DNA from: an uncultured Pseudomonadota bacterium
Lineage (GTDB): Bacteria; Pseudomonadota; Gammaproteobacteria; Steroidobacterales; Steroidobacteraceae
Assembly (NCBI GenBank): GCA_903884105.1
Contig: CAISDJ010000040.1
Location: forward strand, 1-64,000
Length of the DNA stretch: 64,000 bases
Direction: 5' to 3'
Position numbers and translations under genes: made by a program. The notes beneath the pieces are model-generated. The model ran no database searches, was not told where the DNA came from, and was given only the letters and a program-made list of their open reading frames with translations. Shown piece by piece: positions 1 through 8,927 of the stretch (position 1 is the first letter of the stretch; each line of letters opens with the position of its first letter).

Positions 1-289
1 AGACCTCGCGGATCTCCTCGACAGTCGCGCCGTTGGTCAGCGCGCCGCGCACATGGGTCTTGAGTTCATGCGGCCGATTGAGTGCGCACAGCATCGCGAG
101 ATTCAGGAAACTGCGCGTCTTGCGTTCGAGTCCTTCCCGGCCCCACACGGCGCCCCAGCAATACTCCGTCGTCAGGTCCTGCATCGCGCGGTTGAAGTCG
201 GTGGCGGAACTGATCGCCTTGTCAACGAACTCCTTGCCGAGCACGCTCTTGCGGATCTCGAGCCCACGATCGTAAGTCGCCTGGTCCAT
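1..289 (-). CDS. Carboxymuconolactone decarboxylase (CMD) family protein, C-terminus cut by window edge
   Basis: The visible 96 codons begin at an ATG at 289, preceded by a strong AGGAGAG ribosome site. They read as a PcaC/CMD-family protein, with blocks TEYCWG, TRSFLNLAM, ALNRPHE and HVRGAL, the last holding the family's conserved His. Family members decarboxylate gamma-carboxymuconolactone or act as AhpD-like redox proteins; the substrate here is unknown. It is the most downstream gene seen of the long minus-strand run and closely resembles the CMD gene at 13949-14347, so the two look like paralogues. The stop codon lies outside the window. Confidence 0.85.
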   Translation of the reverse strand, partial: MDQATYDRGLEIRKSVLGKEFVDKAISSATDFNRAMQDLTTEYCWGAVWGREGLERKTRSFLNLAMLCALNRPHELKTHVRGALTNGATVEEIREV

Positions 290-325
290 TTTTCTCTCCT
301 GAAGTAATCCGAATCCTGACGTTGC

Positions 326-1558
326 CTACTTCTTGGGCCAAACCGGTTGCGCCATTGCCAGCTGCGGCGGCATCACGGTGACGGGAATCCCGGACTGCCA
401 CTGCACGACGGTCATGCCGGCACCGACGCGACGCCCCTTCGCATCGAAGCGCACTTCACCGCCGGGGTAGTACTTCGACGGACCCCCATTCATCGTCCTG
501 AGCGCCGTCGCCACCGACGCGCGGTCGGCCTTGCCGGCTGCCTCAAGCGCGTTCTTGATGACCCACATGTCGCCGTACGTCGAGATCGCGTTCTGCGTCA
601 TCCAGGGTTCCTTGTAGCGCGACTTGAACTCAGCGATCAGCGCTTCGTGCCCCTTGAAGCCCCAGTTGGCAACGCACGTGAGCACGCCCTGCAGGAATTC
701 CGGCGCCACGGTCTGCAGCATGTCGGGCTCGGCAATCGCGATGCCGAACGACACCGTCGGGATGCGGCCCTGCCCCAGACCGAATTCGTTCATCTTCTCA
801 AGCACGAGCTTTGCATCGGATATGACGGTCGGCAGGAAGAACAGCAGGTCCGGCCGCGCCGAGCGCACCTTCTGTACCAGCGATGTCGCATCAGCCAGCG
901 GCGGCGTAAAGGTTTCATCGACGACGAGCTTCAGTCCGTTCGCCGCGAGGAGTCGTTCCCGCATGGGTTTCACTGAGGCAATCGACGCACCCGTGTTGTC
1001 CGTGATGATGGCGACCGTCTGCGGCCGCTTGCCCGTCGCGGCCTGTGCCAGCTTCATGATCTCTGGCAACGCCTGCTCCGCCTGGGCCTGCGCGGTTGCC
1101 GAGGTCTGGAAGACATACTTGAAGCCGCGATCGGTAATCGAATCCGCGTAGGACAGCGTGAGCAAGGGCAGGCTCGCGCGCTCGGTCACTTCCGTCACGG
1201 CCAGCGTAAACGAACTCAGGTAAGCACCGATGGCGGCGACGAGGTCAGTCTGCTGAGCGACCATGCGCTGCGCGGCGTTCTTCGCCTTCTCCGTGGTATC
1301 GCCACAGTCGATCACGGACAGCCCGAGCCTCACGCCGCCGAGCGCCTTCACGCCGCCCTGCGCGTTGATGTGATCGATGGCCATTTCCGCACCATGTCGC
1401 ATCACATTGCCCGGACGGGCATACAGCCCAGACAAAGGCACGAGCAGGCCTACCTTGATCTCGGCCGGCTGCGCAGCCCACAGCCGCCACGAGGCCAGCC
1501 CGAGCGTCGCGCCCGCGAGCAGCGTTCGCCTTGAAATCGGGTTGTCGGACTCGGCCAT
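326..1558 (-). CDS. Branched-chain amino acid/amide-type ABC transporter substrate-binding protein (copy 2)
   Basis: This is a 410-residue periplasmic binding protein of the LivK/HAAT (Peripla_BP_6) family. I start it at the ATG at 1558 because it is followed directly by a twin-arginine signal (SRRTLLAGATLG) ending in WAAQ; a longer in-frame reading would run into the upstream gene. The mature protein opens with IKVGLLVPLSGLYARPG, typical of the family, and has the CGDTTEKAKNAAQRMV block. It is strikingly similar along its whole length to the next gene upstream (1591-2838), which indicates tandem duplication. It probably delivers a small organic acid, amide or amino acid to LivH/LivMG/LivF. 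The ligand cannot be read from sequence. Confidence 0.9.
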   Translation of the reverse strand: MAESDNPISRRTLLAGATLGLASWRLWAAQPAEIKVGLLVPLSGLYARPGNVMRHGAEMAIDHINAQGGVKALGGVRLGLSVIDCGDTTEKAKNAAQRMVAQQTDLVAAIGAYLSSFTLAVTEVTERASLPLLTLSYADSITDRGFKYVFQTSATAQAQAEQALPEIMKLAQAATGKRPQTVAIITDNTGASIASVKPMRERLLAANGLKLVVDETFTPPLADATSLVQKVRSARPDLLFFLPTVISDAKLVLEKMNEFGLGQGRIPTVSFGIAIAEPDMLQTVAPEFLQGVLTCVANWGFKGHEALIAEFKSRYKEPWMTQNAISTYGDMWVIKNALEAAGKADRASVATALRTMNGGPSKYYPGGEVRFDAKGRRVGAGMTVVQWQSGIPVTVMPPQLAMAQPVWPKK

Positions 1559-1590
1559 GATGCGCTTCCCCTTGAACTGCCTGCGCTCGG

Positions 1591-2838
1591 TCAGGACTTC
1601 TTCGGCCAGATGGGCGTGCCCAACGCGAGGTTGGGCGGATACACCGTCACGGGCACTCCCGATTGCCATTGCACGATGACCACGCCGGCGCCAATCCGTC
1701 GTCCCTTGTCATCGAACTTCAGGATGCCGCCGGGGAAGTATTTTGCTGGCGCTCCATCGAGATTGCGGAACGCACCGGCCACGGCTTGGGCGTCCGCCTT
1801 GCCGGCCTTTTCGAGTGCGTCCTTGATCAGCCACATGTCACCGTACGTGGAGATCGCGTTCTGCGTCATCCACGGCTCCTTGTACTTCATCTTGAGCTCG
1901 TTGATGAGGGCTTCGTGCCCCTTCGAGCCCCAGTTCGCCACGATGCTCATGATCCCCTGCACGACATCGGGAGACACGCTCTGCAGCATGTCGGGCTCGG
2001 CGATGGTGATGCTGAATGACACCGTGGGGATCCGGCCCTGCCCCAACCCGAACTCCTTGATCTTCTCGAGTCCGAGCTTCGCGTCCGACACCGCGTTCGG
2101 CATGAACAGCAGCAGATCCGGCCGTGCCGAGCGCACCTTCTGGATCAGCGGCGTCGCATCAGCCAGTGGCGGCGTCCAGATCTCTTCGACAACGAGCTTG
2201 AGTCCCAGCTGCGCGAATACTTTCTCCTTGAGCGCCTTGGCTGTCGCGACCGACGTGCCCGTGTTGTCCATGATCATCGCCACGGTCTGGGGCCGCTTTC
2301 CCGAGGCCGCCTCCGCCAGCTTCATGAGCTCCGGCAGGCCGATGGCAGACTGCACGCTCGCAGGCGCCGCGGTCTGGAAGATGTACTTGAAGCCGCGCTC
2401 CGTCAGCAGATCCGAGTAGGACAAGGTCAGCATCGGCAGCTTGGCGCGCTCCGTCACCTCGGTGACGGCCAGCGTAAAGGAACTAAGATAGGCACCGGTC
2501 GCGGCCACCAGCTCGGTCTCGTTGGCGACCATGCGCTGGGCGGCGTTCTTGGCCTTTTCGGTCGTGTCACCACAATCGATGACGACCAGCTTGAGCTTGG
2601 CTCCTCCGAGCGCCTTGACGCCGCCCTGAGCGTTGATGTGCGCAATGCCCATCTCGGCGCCCATGCGCATCACCTGGCCGGGGCGGGTGTAGATGCCCGA
2701 CAGGGGCACGATCAAGCCGACCTTCACTTCCTTGGGCAGCTGCGCGCGCGCCACCCCGAACAGGCCGAGCGAAGCCGCGCCTGTGGCGAGCAGCTCGCGC
2801 CGGGTCAGCGCATTCAAGGTCTTGTCTTCCGTACTCAA
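1591..2838 (-). CDS. Branched-chain amino acid/amide-type ABC transporter substrate-binding protein (copy 1)
   Basis: This is a 415-residue LivK/HAAT-family periplasmic binding protein. The N-terminus has a Tat-like signal (LTRRELLATGAASLG, cleavage near ARA-Q), followed by VKVGLIVPLSGIYTRPG. It lies 33 nt downstream of livF and 32 nt upstream of its paralogue at 326-1558. Shared blocks include HINAQGGVKALGG, YLSSFTLAVTEVTERA, KEPWMTQNAISTYGDMW and a common WPKK C-terminus. Two binding proteins feeding one permease/ATPase set suggests two related ligands, or divergence after a recent duplication. Confidence 0.9.
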   Translation of the reverse strand: MSTEDKTLNALTRRELLATGAASLGLFGVARAQLPKEVKVGLIVPLSGIYTRPGQVMRMGAEMGIAHINAQGGVKALGGAKLKLVVIDCGDTTEKAKNAAQRMVANETELVAATGAYLSSFTLAVTEVTERAKLPMLTLSYSDLLTERGFKYIFQTAAPASVQSAIGLPELMKLAEAASGKRPQTVAMIMDNTGTSVATAKALKEKVFAQLGLKLVVEEIWTPPLADATPLIQKVRSARPDLLLFMPNAVSDAKLGLEKIKEFGLGQGRIPTVSFSITIAEPDMLQSVSPDVVQGIMSIVANWGSKGHEALINELKMKYKEPWMTQNAISTYGDMWLIKDALEKAGKADAQAVAGAFRNLDGAPAKYFPGGILKFDDKGRRIGAGVVIVQWQSGVPVTVYPPNLALGTPIWPKKS

Positions 2839-2871
2839 GGTAGCCTGCTCCTGTGATGCCGCTGTCCGCGA

Positions 2872-3579
2872 CTACATGCCAAGGTAGGCCTGACGCACCC
2901 GGTCGTCGGCCCGCAGCGATTGATTGTTCCCTTCAAGGACGACCCGACCGGCCTCGAGGACATAGCCGTGATCGGCGGACTCGAGGGCCTCGGCCACCCG
3001 CTGCTCGACCAGCAAGATCGTCAGGCCGGACTGTTTGCGGATGTCGATCAGCCGCTCGAAAATAAAATCAGCAATCGCCGGTGACAGCCCCATCGAGGGC
3101 TCGTCCAGCATCAGCAGCTTCGGCGACGACGCGAGTCCCCTGCCAATCGCCAGCATCTGTTGCTGGCCGCCCGACAACGTGCCCGCCAGCTGGTCGCGAC
3201 GCTCGGCCAGCACCGGCAGCCACTCGAAGATGCGTTCGATGTTCGCTCGCCAGTCGCGCCTGCCTGCCTCCGTGACGGCTCCCATCTCGAGGTTCTCCAT
3301 GACAGACAGCGACGGGAACACCTGGCGTCCTTCCGGCACATGCGCGATGCCGAGATGCGGACGCCGCGACGGCGGCAGCGCGAGCAGGTCCGCCCCTTCG
3401 AACGTGATCGATCCGGCGCTCGGCGTCACGATGCCAGAGATGCTCTTGAACAGGGTGGTCTTGCCAGCGCCATTCGGTCCTACAATGGCCACGAACTGAC
3501 CGGCCTGCACGCGAATGGACACCCCCTTAAGCACCGGGACTGCCGAATAGCCGGCACTCAAGGCGTCAATGGTCAGCAT
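2872..3579 (-). CDS. livF: Liv-type ABC transporter ATP-binding protein LivF
   Basis: This 235-residue ATPase has Walker A GPNGAGKTT, an intact signature LSGGQQQML, and Walker B LLMLDEPSMGLSP. It is the usual LivF length and ends with the typical QAYLGM-like tail. Its ATG at 3579 lies inside the 3' end of the livM-livG fusion gene (14-nt overlap), implying coupled translation. It is the second nucleotide-binding domain of the transporter. Because the LivG half lacks a canonical signature motif, LivF carries the clearer complete ATPase motif set. Confidence 0.93.
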   Translation of the reverse strand: MLTIDALSAGYSAVPVLKGVSIRVQAGQFVAIVGPNGAGKTTLFKSISGIVTPSAGSITFEGADLLALPPSRRPHLGIAHVPEGRQVFPSLSVMENLEMGAVTEAGRRDWRANIERIFEWLPVLAERRDQLAGTLSGGQQQMLAIGRGLASSPKLLMLDEPSMGLSPAIADFIFERLIDIRKQSGLTILLVEQRVAEALESADHGYVLEAGRVVLEGNNQSLRADDRVRQAYLGM

Positions 3580-5341
3580 GGCCCGCCCACTTCTTCCCGA
3601 GATAGGCCTCGATCACGCGGGGATCGCGGGTCACCGACTCCGGCAAACCCTCGACCAGCACCGCACCGTGATCCAGCACCAGAAAGCGATCGACCAGCTT
3701 CACCATCGTCTGCATGGTGTGCTCGATGATCGCGATGGTGACGCCTTCCGCGGCCAGGCGCCGGATTACCCCCACCACTTCCTCGGCTTCCTGGGACCCG
3801 AGTCCGGCCAGTGTCTCATCAAGCAGCAGGACCTTCGGCTGGCTCGCGAGTGCGCGCGCCAGCTCCATGAGGCGCAGTTCCTTGGTCGTGAGCTCAGCGG
3901 CCAAGCGGTCAGCAATCGCGGCCAGGCCCACGCGCTCGATGGCGGCGGCGGCATGTTGCCGCGCTTCCTGATCCGTCTTTGCACGGACAAACGCACCGAC
4001 AATGACGTTGTCTGCGACGGACATCCGCAGGAACGGCCGCATCACCTGGAACGTGCGTCCGATCCCGGCCTCGCACAACTCATGAGGTTTGCGCCCCGTC
4101 ATGTCTCGCCCATCGAGCCATACCGTACCGGCATCAGGACGCAGGAAGCCGTTCAGCAGGTTGAACAGCGTCGTCTTGCCAGCCCCGTTCGGTCCGATGA
4201 TGCCCAGGATGGCGTTGCGCTGCAGCTGGAAGCTCACCTCCTGCACCGCGTTGAGTCCTGAGAACGAGCGGGAGAGACCCCGCACCTCGAGAATGACCTC
4301 TCCCGTCGCCGGCGTGCGTTCGAATGCCGGGGCCGCAGCACCGACTGGGCCCGCTGTCTCGGCAGCCTCAACGACAACTGGCGCATGCGGGCGGCGCTTG
4401 CGAACGACGTCGCGGATCTTCCAGAAGAGCCCTTCCGGCGCGATCAGGACCACGGCGATGATCGCCAACCCGAAGATCACGCCCTGGATGCCGGGCAACC
4501 GCGAACCGAGCCCGGCCTGCAGGACTTCCGCCAGCGGAATCAGGATCACTGCGCCGATGATCGGGCCCCACACGGTCCCGATCCCGCCGAACATGGCGAC
4601 GGTGAGTGCTTGGGCGGACACGAGCATGCCGAATACCGACTGTGGCGTGACAACGAGCAGGACGATGGCATAGAACGCGCCGATGCCGCTGGCAATCGCT
4701 CCACTCAACGTGATGGCCCGGAGCTTCCAGGCAAACGTGTTGATGCCCGCCGCTTCGGCCGCCGCGGCATTCTGCTTGATCGCGAGGAGTGCCCTTCCGA
4801 ACCGGGAACGCTCGATGTATTGGGTCAATAGCGCTGTACCGACCAGCAGGACGAGCGCGAGCAGCGTGTAGACGCGCCCGTCCGCAAACTGCATGTAGGC
4901 AATCGGCGACTCGCGCTTGATGGGCAGCGACACTTCCTGGAAGCCGAGCCATTCGAACACGTACAGAATCGCCAGCGGATAGGCGAGCATGGCCAATGCG
5001 AAATAGTGTCCCTGCAACCGGAACGTCGGGAAGCCCACCAGCAATCCCGCCAGACCGCCGAACAAGGCGCCCATCGGGATCAGCAGCCAGGGCGTGATAT
5101 CGAAGTAGATCTGTCCGAGTACCGTGGTGTACGCGCCAATGCCGAAGAAGGCGGCATGCCCGAACGAGATCAGCCCGGTGTAGCCGCTGAGGAGGTTCCA
5201 GGACAGACCGAATACGGCCCACACCAGGACCAGGGTCATCATCAGCTGGTAGTAGGAATTGGTAATCGACAGCGAGACGGCCGCAAACACCGCTGCGAAC
5301 AGCAGAACCGGGACCGACGGCTTCAACGTGAACAGCTTCAT
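3566..5341 (-). CDS. Fused LivM permease - LivG ATPase of Liv-type ABC transporter
   Basis: One 591-residue polypeptide joins a LivM-type permease to a LivG-type ATPase. The permease, roughly residues 1-310, contains NLLSGYTGLISFGHAAFFG and several hydrophobic segments. The ATPase starts near residue 340 after an Ala/Pro-rich linker, with Walker A GPNGAGKTT and Walker B LLLDE. I chose the ATG at 5341 because it overlaps the livH stop as ATGA and begins a normal LivM N-terminus; the long open frame upstream of it is non-coding shadow over livH. Such fusions are known in this family. The usual LivG signature (L-x-Y/G-G-Q-Q) is replaced by LTTKELRLMELARAL. Confidence 0.9.
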   Translation of the reverse strand: MKLFTLKPSVPVLLFAAVFAAVSLSITNSYYQLMMTLVLVWAVFGLSWNLLSGYTGLISFGHAAFFGIGAYTTVLGQIYFDITPWLLIPMGALFGGLAGLLVGFPTFRLQGHYFALAMLAYPLAILYVFEWLGFQEVSLPIKRESPIAYMQFADGRVYTLLALVLLVGTALLTQYIERSRFGRALLAIKQNAAAAEAAGINTFAWKLRAITLSGAIASGIGAFYAIVLLVVTPQSVFGMLVSAQALTVAMFGGIGTVWGPIIGAVILIPLAEVLQAGLGSRLPGIQGVIFGLAIIAVVLIAPEGLFWKIRDVVRKRRPHAPVVVEAAETAGPVGAAAPAFERTPATGEVILEVRGLSRSFSGLNAVQEVSFQLQRNAILGIIGPNGAGKTTLFNLLNGFLRPDAGTVWLDGRDMTGRKPHELCEAGIGRTFQVMRPFLRMSVADNVIVGAFVRAKTDQEARQHAAAAIERVGLAAIADRLAAELTTKELRLMELARALASQPKVLLLDETLAGLGSQEAEEVVGVIRRLAAEGVTIAIIEHTMQTMVKLVDRFLVLDHGAVLVEGLPESVTRDPRVIEAYLGKKWAGHADH

Positions 5342-6285
5342 GTCCGCTCGACGTTGCGACCAAAGAAGCCCTGCGGCCGGAAGAAGACGATCAACAGAAA
5401 GACGACGAAGATCGCGGCATTCTGCAACTGGGTCGGCAGGATCAGCGTCGACATCTGCTGCACCAGGCCGATGGTCATCCCTCCCCAGAACGCCCCCACG
5501 ATGCTGCCCATGCCCCCGAGCACGACACCGGCATACATGACGATCACGTAGTCGACGCCGACGAACGGGTGGAACGGATAGTTGGTGGCCAGCAAGCCAC
5601 CGGCGATTGCCGTGATGCCCGTGCCGAGGGCGAATGCAATGCGATGGGCGCGATCGACGTCGATGCCCATGTACGTCGCAGCCACGGAATTGTCGGCTGC
5701 GGCCCGCAGCTGCTTGCCGAGCCGTGAGCGGCTGATGAGCAGTGCCAGCCCCGCCATGATGGCGACTGCCATCAGCGCGTCGATGCCGCGGGCCTTGTTG
5801 ACGAAGACACTCATGTCGAGGAACGGCCCGAGTTCCCAGGCCGAACTCGACAAGGGCGTGCGGATCGAGGCCAGCACTGAGCCGAACGCCATCAACCCGC
5901 CGTTCTGCAACACCAGCGCGATGCCGAGCGTCAGGACGAGCTGCGCGTGGTGCCCCTCCCCTTCGAGCGAAGCCGTGCGCGTCCCCGACACCCGCGAGAT
6001 CAGCAGTCGATGCACGACGTAGCCGACCAGCGCGAGGATCGGTCCGGCCGCGAGGATCGACACGAAGGGCCCCCACGTCGTCCCGAAGACGGCACCGACT
6101 CCGAATGCGGTAAAGCAGTAGAACGCCGCGTACATGCCCAGCATCATGAAGTCGCCCTGGGCGAAGTTGATGACGCGCATGACGCCGAAGATCAGCCCGA
6201 GGCCGACGCACATGATGCCGTAGATGGCGCCGATCAACAGACCGGCGACCAGCGCCTGGAATATCCCCTCGACCAGTGCCGTCAC
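5338..6285 (-). CDS. livH: Liv-type ABC transporter permease LivH
   Basis: This 315-residue inner-membrane permease has the LivH hallmark segment IMCVGLGLIFGVMRVINFAQG near the N-terminus and multiple hydrophobic helices. I place the start at GTG 6285, which gives the expected N-terminus (TALVEGIFQALVAG) and has a GGGGAA-like ribosome site; no ATG fits. The stop overlaps the livMG start by 4 nt. It pairs with the LivM half of the next gene to form the translocation pore. Confidence 0.9.
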   Translation of the reverse strand: MTALVEGIFQALVAGLLIGAIYGIMCVGLGLIFGVMRVINFAQGDFMMLGMYAAFYCFTAFGVGAVFGTTWGPFVSILAAGPILALVGYVVHRLLISRVSGTRTASLEGEGHHAQLVLTLGIALVLQNGGLMAFGSVLASIRTPLSSSAWELGPFLDMSVFVNKARGIDALMAVAIMAGLALLISRSRLGKQLRAAADNSVAATYMGIDVDRAHRIAFALGTGITAIAGGLLATNYPFHPFVGVDYVIVMYAGVVLGGMGSIVGAFWGGMTIGLVQQMSTLILPTQLQNAAIFVVFLLIVFFRPQGFFGRNVERT

Positions 6286-6305
6286 GGCGTTCCCCTGTTT
6301 CAGTC

Positions 6306-7199
6306 CTAGCCGCGCATCTCGACGCCGGCCCATTCTTCCAGGACCTTGGCGATCGACGTGAAGTCGGACGTCGCGCCGAAGCGTGCGTTGGTGATCGCCA
6401 GCATCTGCCGCACCGCCGCCCCGCACACCATGGGCACACCCATCGCCTCCGCCTCGTCGACGCAGAGCCGCACGTCCTTGTAGGACAGTCCCGTCGCGAA
6501 ACCGAAGTCGAAGGTGCCGGGCAACACCGCCCGTGGGAATTTGTCGATCGATGCGCTGTTGCGTCCGCTGCTGGCATTGATGATGTCGATGAGGACACGG
6601 GCATCGAGCCCGGCCTTGACCCCCATCGCCACCGCTTCCGAGGTAATGACGAGCGCTGCCGCCGCCATCAGGTTGTTGGCAAGCTTGGCAGTCTGGGCCA
6701 GACCCGGCAGCTCCCCGGTATAGAAGAGCTTGCCGAAGACCTGCAACAGCGGTTCCACACTGGGGTAGGTCGCCTTCGGACAGGACACCATTACCGCAAG
6801 AGTACCCGCCACCGCACCCTTGATGCCGCCGCTGACGGGCGAATCGACCAGCGTGATGTTCTGCTTGGCAAGTCCCGCCGCGACCAGCTTCGCGGCGCCC
6901 GGTCCGGAGGTCGACAGGTCGATCACTGTCCTGACCCGCGTACCAGAGGCCACGCCGTCTTGCCCGAGCACAACGGCCTTCATGATGTCAGGGGTCGGCA
7001 GACTGACCAGAACGATCTCCGCGACCCTGGCCACTTCGGCAGGGGTCTTCGCAAGCTGCGCACCCCGAGCCACGAGCGGCGCCGTCGCCTCGCTGCTGAT
7101 GTCATGGACACACAGCCGGTAACCCGCATCGAGCAACCGTCCGGCCATGGGTCCGCCCATCCGGCCGACGCCGACGAAACCGATGACCTCACCCGTCAT
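6306..7199 (-). CDS. NAD(P)-dependent beta-hydroxyacid dehydrogenase (3-hydroxyisobutyrate / tartronate semialdehyde reductase family), copy 1
   Basis: This 297-residue protein begins with the Rossmann motif FVGVGRMGGPMA. It carries the family substrate motif DSPVSGGIKG and the catalytic Lys in AKLANNLM. Family members interconvert beta-hydroxyacids and semialdehydes (MmsB, GarR). It lies between the Bug binding-protein gene and livH in the same run and has a paralogue at 13015-13926. The context suggests a step in breakdown of the imported acid. The true substrate cannot be assigned. Confidence 0.88.
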   Translation of the reverse strand: MTGEVIGFVGVGRMGGPMAGRLLDAGYRLCVHDISSEATAPLVARGAQLAKTPAEVARVAEIVLVSLPTPDIMKAVVLGQDGVASGTRVRTVIDLSTSGPGAAKLVAAGLAKQNITLVDSPVSGGIKGAVAGTLAVMVSCPKATYPSVEPLLQVFGKLFYTGELPGLAQTAKLANNLMAAAALVITSEAVAMGVKAGLDARVLIDIINASSGRNSASIDKFPRAVLPGTFDFGFATGLSYKDVRLCVDEAEAMGVPMVCGAAVRQMLAITNARFGATSDFTSIAKVLEEWAGVEMRG

Positions 7200-7232
7200 G
7201 CCCTTCTCCCCCGGAAAACTGTCATTGCAGTG

Positions 7233-8207
7233 TTACTTCTTTGCTTCGATCGCCGCCTTCAACAGCGGCGTCAAGCGTTCCACTTCACTCTTCACGAACA
7301 CCTGCAACCACGCGGCCGAGCGCTCCGCCTTGGGCGGAACGATTCCGCCCTGCTCCCCGAGCCGCTTGCGCAAGTTGTCGTCATCCAGCGCCTTGTCGAG
7401 CGCTGCGTTGAGTCTGGTGATGACGTCGGACGGCGTCCCCTTCGGGGCGAACAACGCGTTCCATGCGATGAGCTGGAAAGCAGGCAGGCCAGCCTCTTTC
7501 GTGGTCGGCACGTTCGGCAACGCAGGCGACCGTTCGTTCGAAGCAATCGCATAGGCCTTGATCGTGCCGCCCTTCACTTGCTCGACATATGTCACCACCT
7601 GGTCGCACATCAGGTCGATCTGGCCGGCCAGCATGTCGTTGAGCGCAGGACCGGTACCGCGATAGGCGACCTGCGTGATCTTGACGCCCATCGCCGCATT
7701 GAAGAGCGTGCACGACGTGTAGGAGATCGAGCCCACCCCTGCGTGAGCCTCATTCAGCTTCGCCGCGTTGGTCTTCGCATACGCGATGAGTTCCTTGAGA
7801 TCCTTGGGCGGCAAGTCTTTTCGGCCCACAATCAGCACCGGCGCGAGGGCCGCCATGCCGATCGGGGCAAAGTCGGTGACGGGGTTGTAGCGCAGCTTGG
7901 GGTAGACAGCAGGTGCCGTACCATGCGTACCCATCTGGCCCATCATGATCGTATAGCCGTCTGGTTTTGCCTGGGCCACGCGCGCGGTTGCCGTGGTCCC
8001 GCCCGCACCCAGCTCGTTCTCGATAATGATCTGCTGGCCCAACGCCTTCGACATCTGCTCGGCGACGATGCGTGCGATCGCGTCAGTCGGCCCGCCTGCC
8101 GCAAATGGGACGACCATCGTGATCGGATGTGTCGGCCAGCTTTGGGCTTGCGCGTTGCCGGCAATCAGAGCCAGTAGTGCCCCAAGCACAACACAGCAGC
8201 GCCTCAT
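7233..8207 (-). CDS. Bug/TctC-family tripartite tricarboxylate transporter substrate-binding protein
   Basis: This 324-residue periplasmic protein has a clear Sec signal peptide (hydrophobic residues 6-18, cleavage after AQA). The family motif VVPFAAGGPTDAIARI follows and it runs to a normal Bug length. Bug proteins bind carboxylates and usually work with TctA/TctB permeases, but no tctAB genes are in this window, so it is an orphan binding protein here. Its ATG overlaps the upstream gntR stop as ATGA, so the regulator and binding protein are translationally coupled. Confidence 0.92.
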   Translation of the reverse strand: MRRCCVVLGALLALIAGNAQAQSWPTHPITMVVPFAAGGPTDAIARIVAEQMSKALGQQIIIENELGAGGTTATARVAQAKPDGYTIMMGQMGTHGTAPAVYPKLRYNPVTDFAPIGMAALAPVLIVGRKDLPPKDLKELIAYAKTNAAKLNEAHAGVGSISYTSCTLFNAAMGVKITQVAYRGTGPALNDMLAGQIDLMCDQVVTYVEQVKGGTIKAYAIASNERSPALPNVPTTKEAGLPAFQLIAWNALFAPKGTPSDVITRLNAALDKALDDDNLRKRLGEQGGIVPPKAERSAAWLQVFVKSEVERLTPLLKAAIEAKK

Positions 8208-8893
8208 CCCTGCTTCTCGACGAGACCTTTGAGAGCCACTCTCGCCGCCTGCTGGATGTGATGCTCCGAGGCTTCCGCCGCCGCATCTGCATCGCGCCGG
8301 CGAATGGCCGCCACCAGGCTGCGGATCTCGCGAATGCTTTGCTTCGCACGCTTCGGCGAGGATAGCGTCAGGCGCCGCAGCAGCGTGACCCGGTCATTCA
8401 ATGACCGCAGCAGCGACTGGATCATGCTGTTGCCCGACCCTTCGAAGAAAACATCGTAGAAGTCCTGCTTGGCCGCCAGGATCCGCTCAACGTCCTGCGC
8501 TTCGTAGGCCTCGGCCAGTTGGTCGACCGCCGCGCCCAGCTGCTCCACTTGTGCAGCCGTCGCATGCTCGACGAACAGGCGGGCCGCGAGCGCCTCAAGC
8601 GCTGCCCGGACCTGATAGACGCTGACGGCGTCCGCAGCGGTGAGGCTCTTCACCGAGGGGCCGCGGTTCGGAACGATGTCGATGAGACCGTCGCTCTCGA
8701 GTTCGCGTAGCGCTTCCCGCACAGAGGGCCGACTCACCCCGAGCAGCTCGCAGAGATCCCGCTCGACCAGCCGCTGCCCGGGAGCGAACCGGCCGCTGGT
8801 GATGGCATTCCGCAAAACCTTGGCGGTCTGGCGCCTGACGGGAGCCGCCACGGCAGTCACGCGCATGGAAGTGTCGTTGCCGTGCTCTTTCAT
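8204..8893 (-). CDS. GntR-family transcriptional regulator with FCD domain
   Basis: This 229-residue regulator has an N-terminal winged helix (LVERDLCELLGVSRPSVREALRE, roughly residues 40-65) and an all-helical C-terminal FCD ligand domain. I chose ATG 8893 over a GTG three codons upstream because a GGAGGGG site sits 8 nt before it. The FCD metal ligands look incomplete. Asp is kept in KQDFYDVFF, but the following His is missing, as is the usual His in the EIRSLVAAI helix; only a late His (ASEHHIQQA) remains. It probably controls part of this catabolic cluster. Confidence 0.88.
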   Translation of the reverse strand: MKEHGNDTSMRVTAVAAPVRRQTAKVLRNAITSGRFAPGQRLVERDLCELLGVSRPSVREALRELESDGLIDIVPNRGPSVKSLTAADAVSVYQVRAALEALAARLFVEHATAAQVEQLGAAVDQLAEAYEAQDVERILAAKQDFYDVFFEGSGNSMIQSLLRSLNDRVTLLRRLTLSSPKRAKQSIREIRSLVAAIRRRDADAAAEASEHHIQQAARVALKGLVEKQG

Positions 8894-8927
8894 GGTGTGC
8901 ACCCCTCCGCAATCCCGCCAAGGAAAC

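Noticed and set aside
5342-6604. N-terminal extension of the livM-livG frame up to 6604
   Set aside because: Arg/Pro/His-rich and lies over livH and a dehydrogenase gene; the ATG at 5341 gives a normal LivM start and an ATGA overlap.
6276-8177. 633-codon open frame on the plus strand opposite the dehydrogenase and Bug genes
   Set aside because: Arg/His-rich composition typical of the antisense of GC-rich genes; no family motifs, and both opposite genes are well supported.
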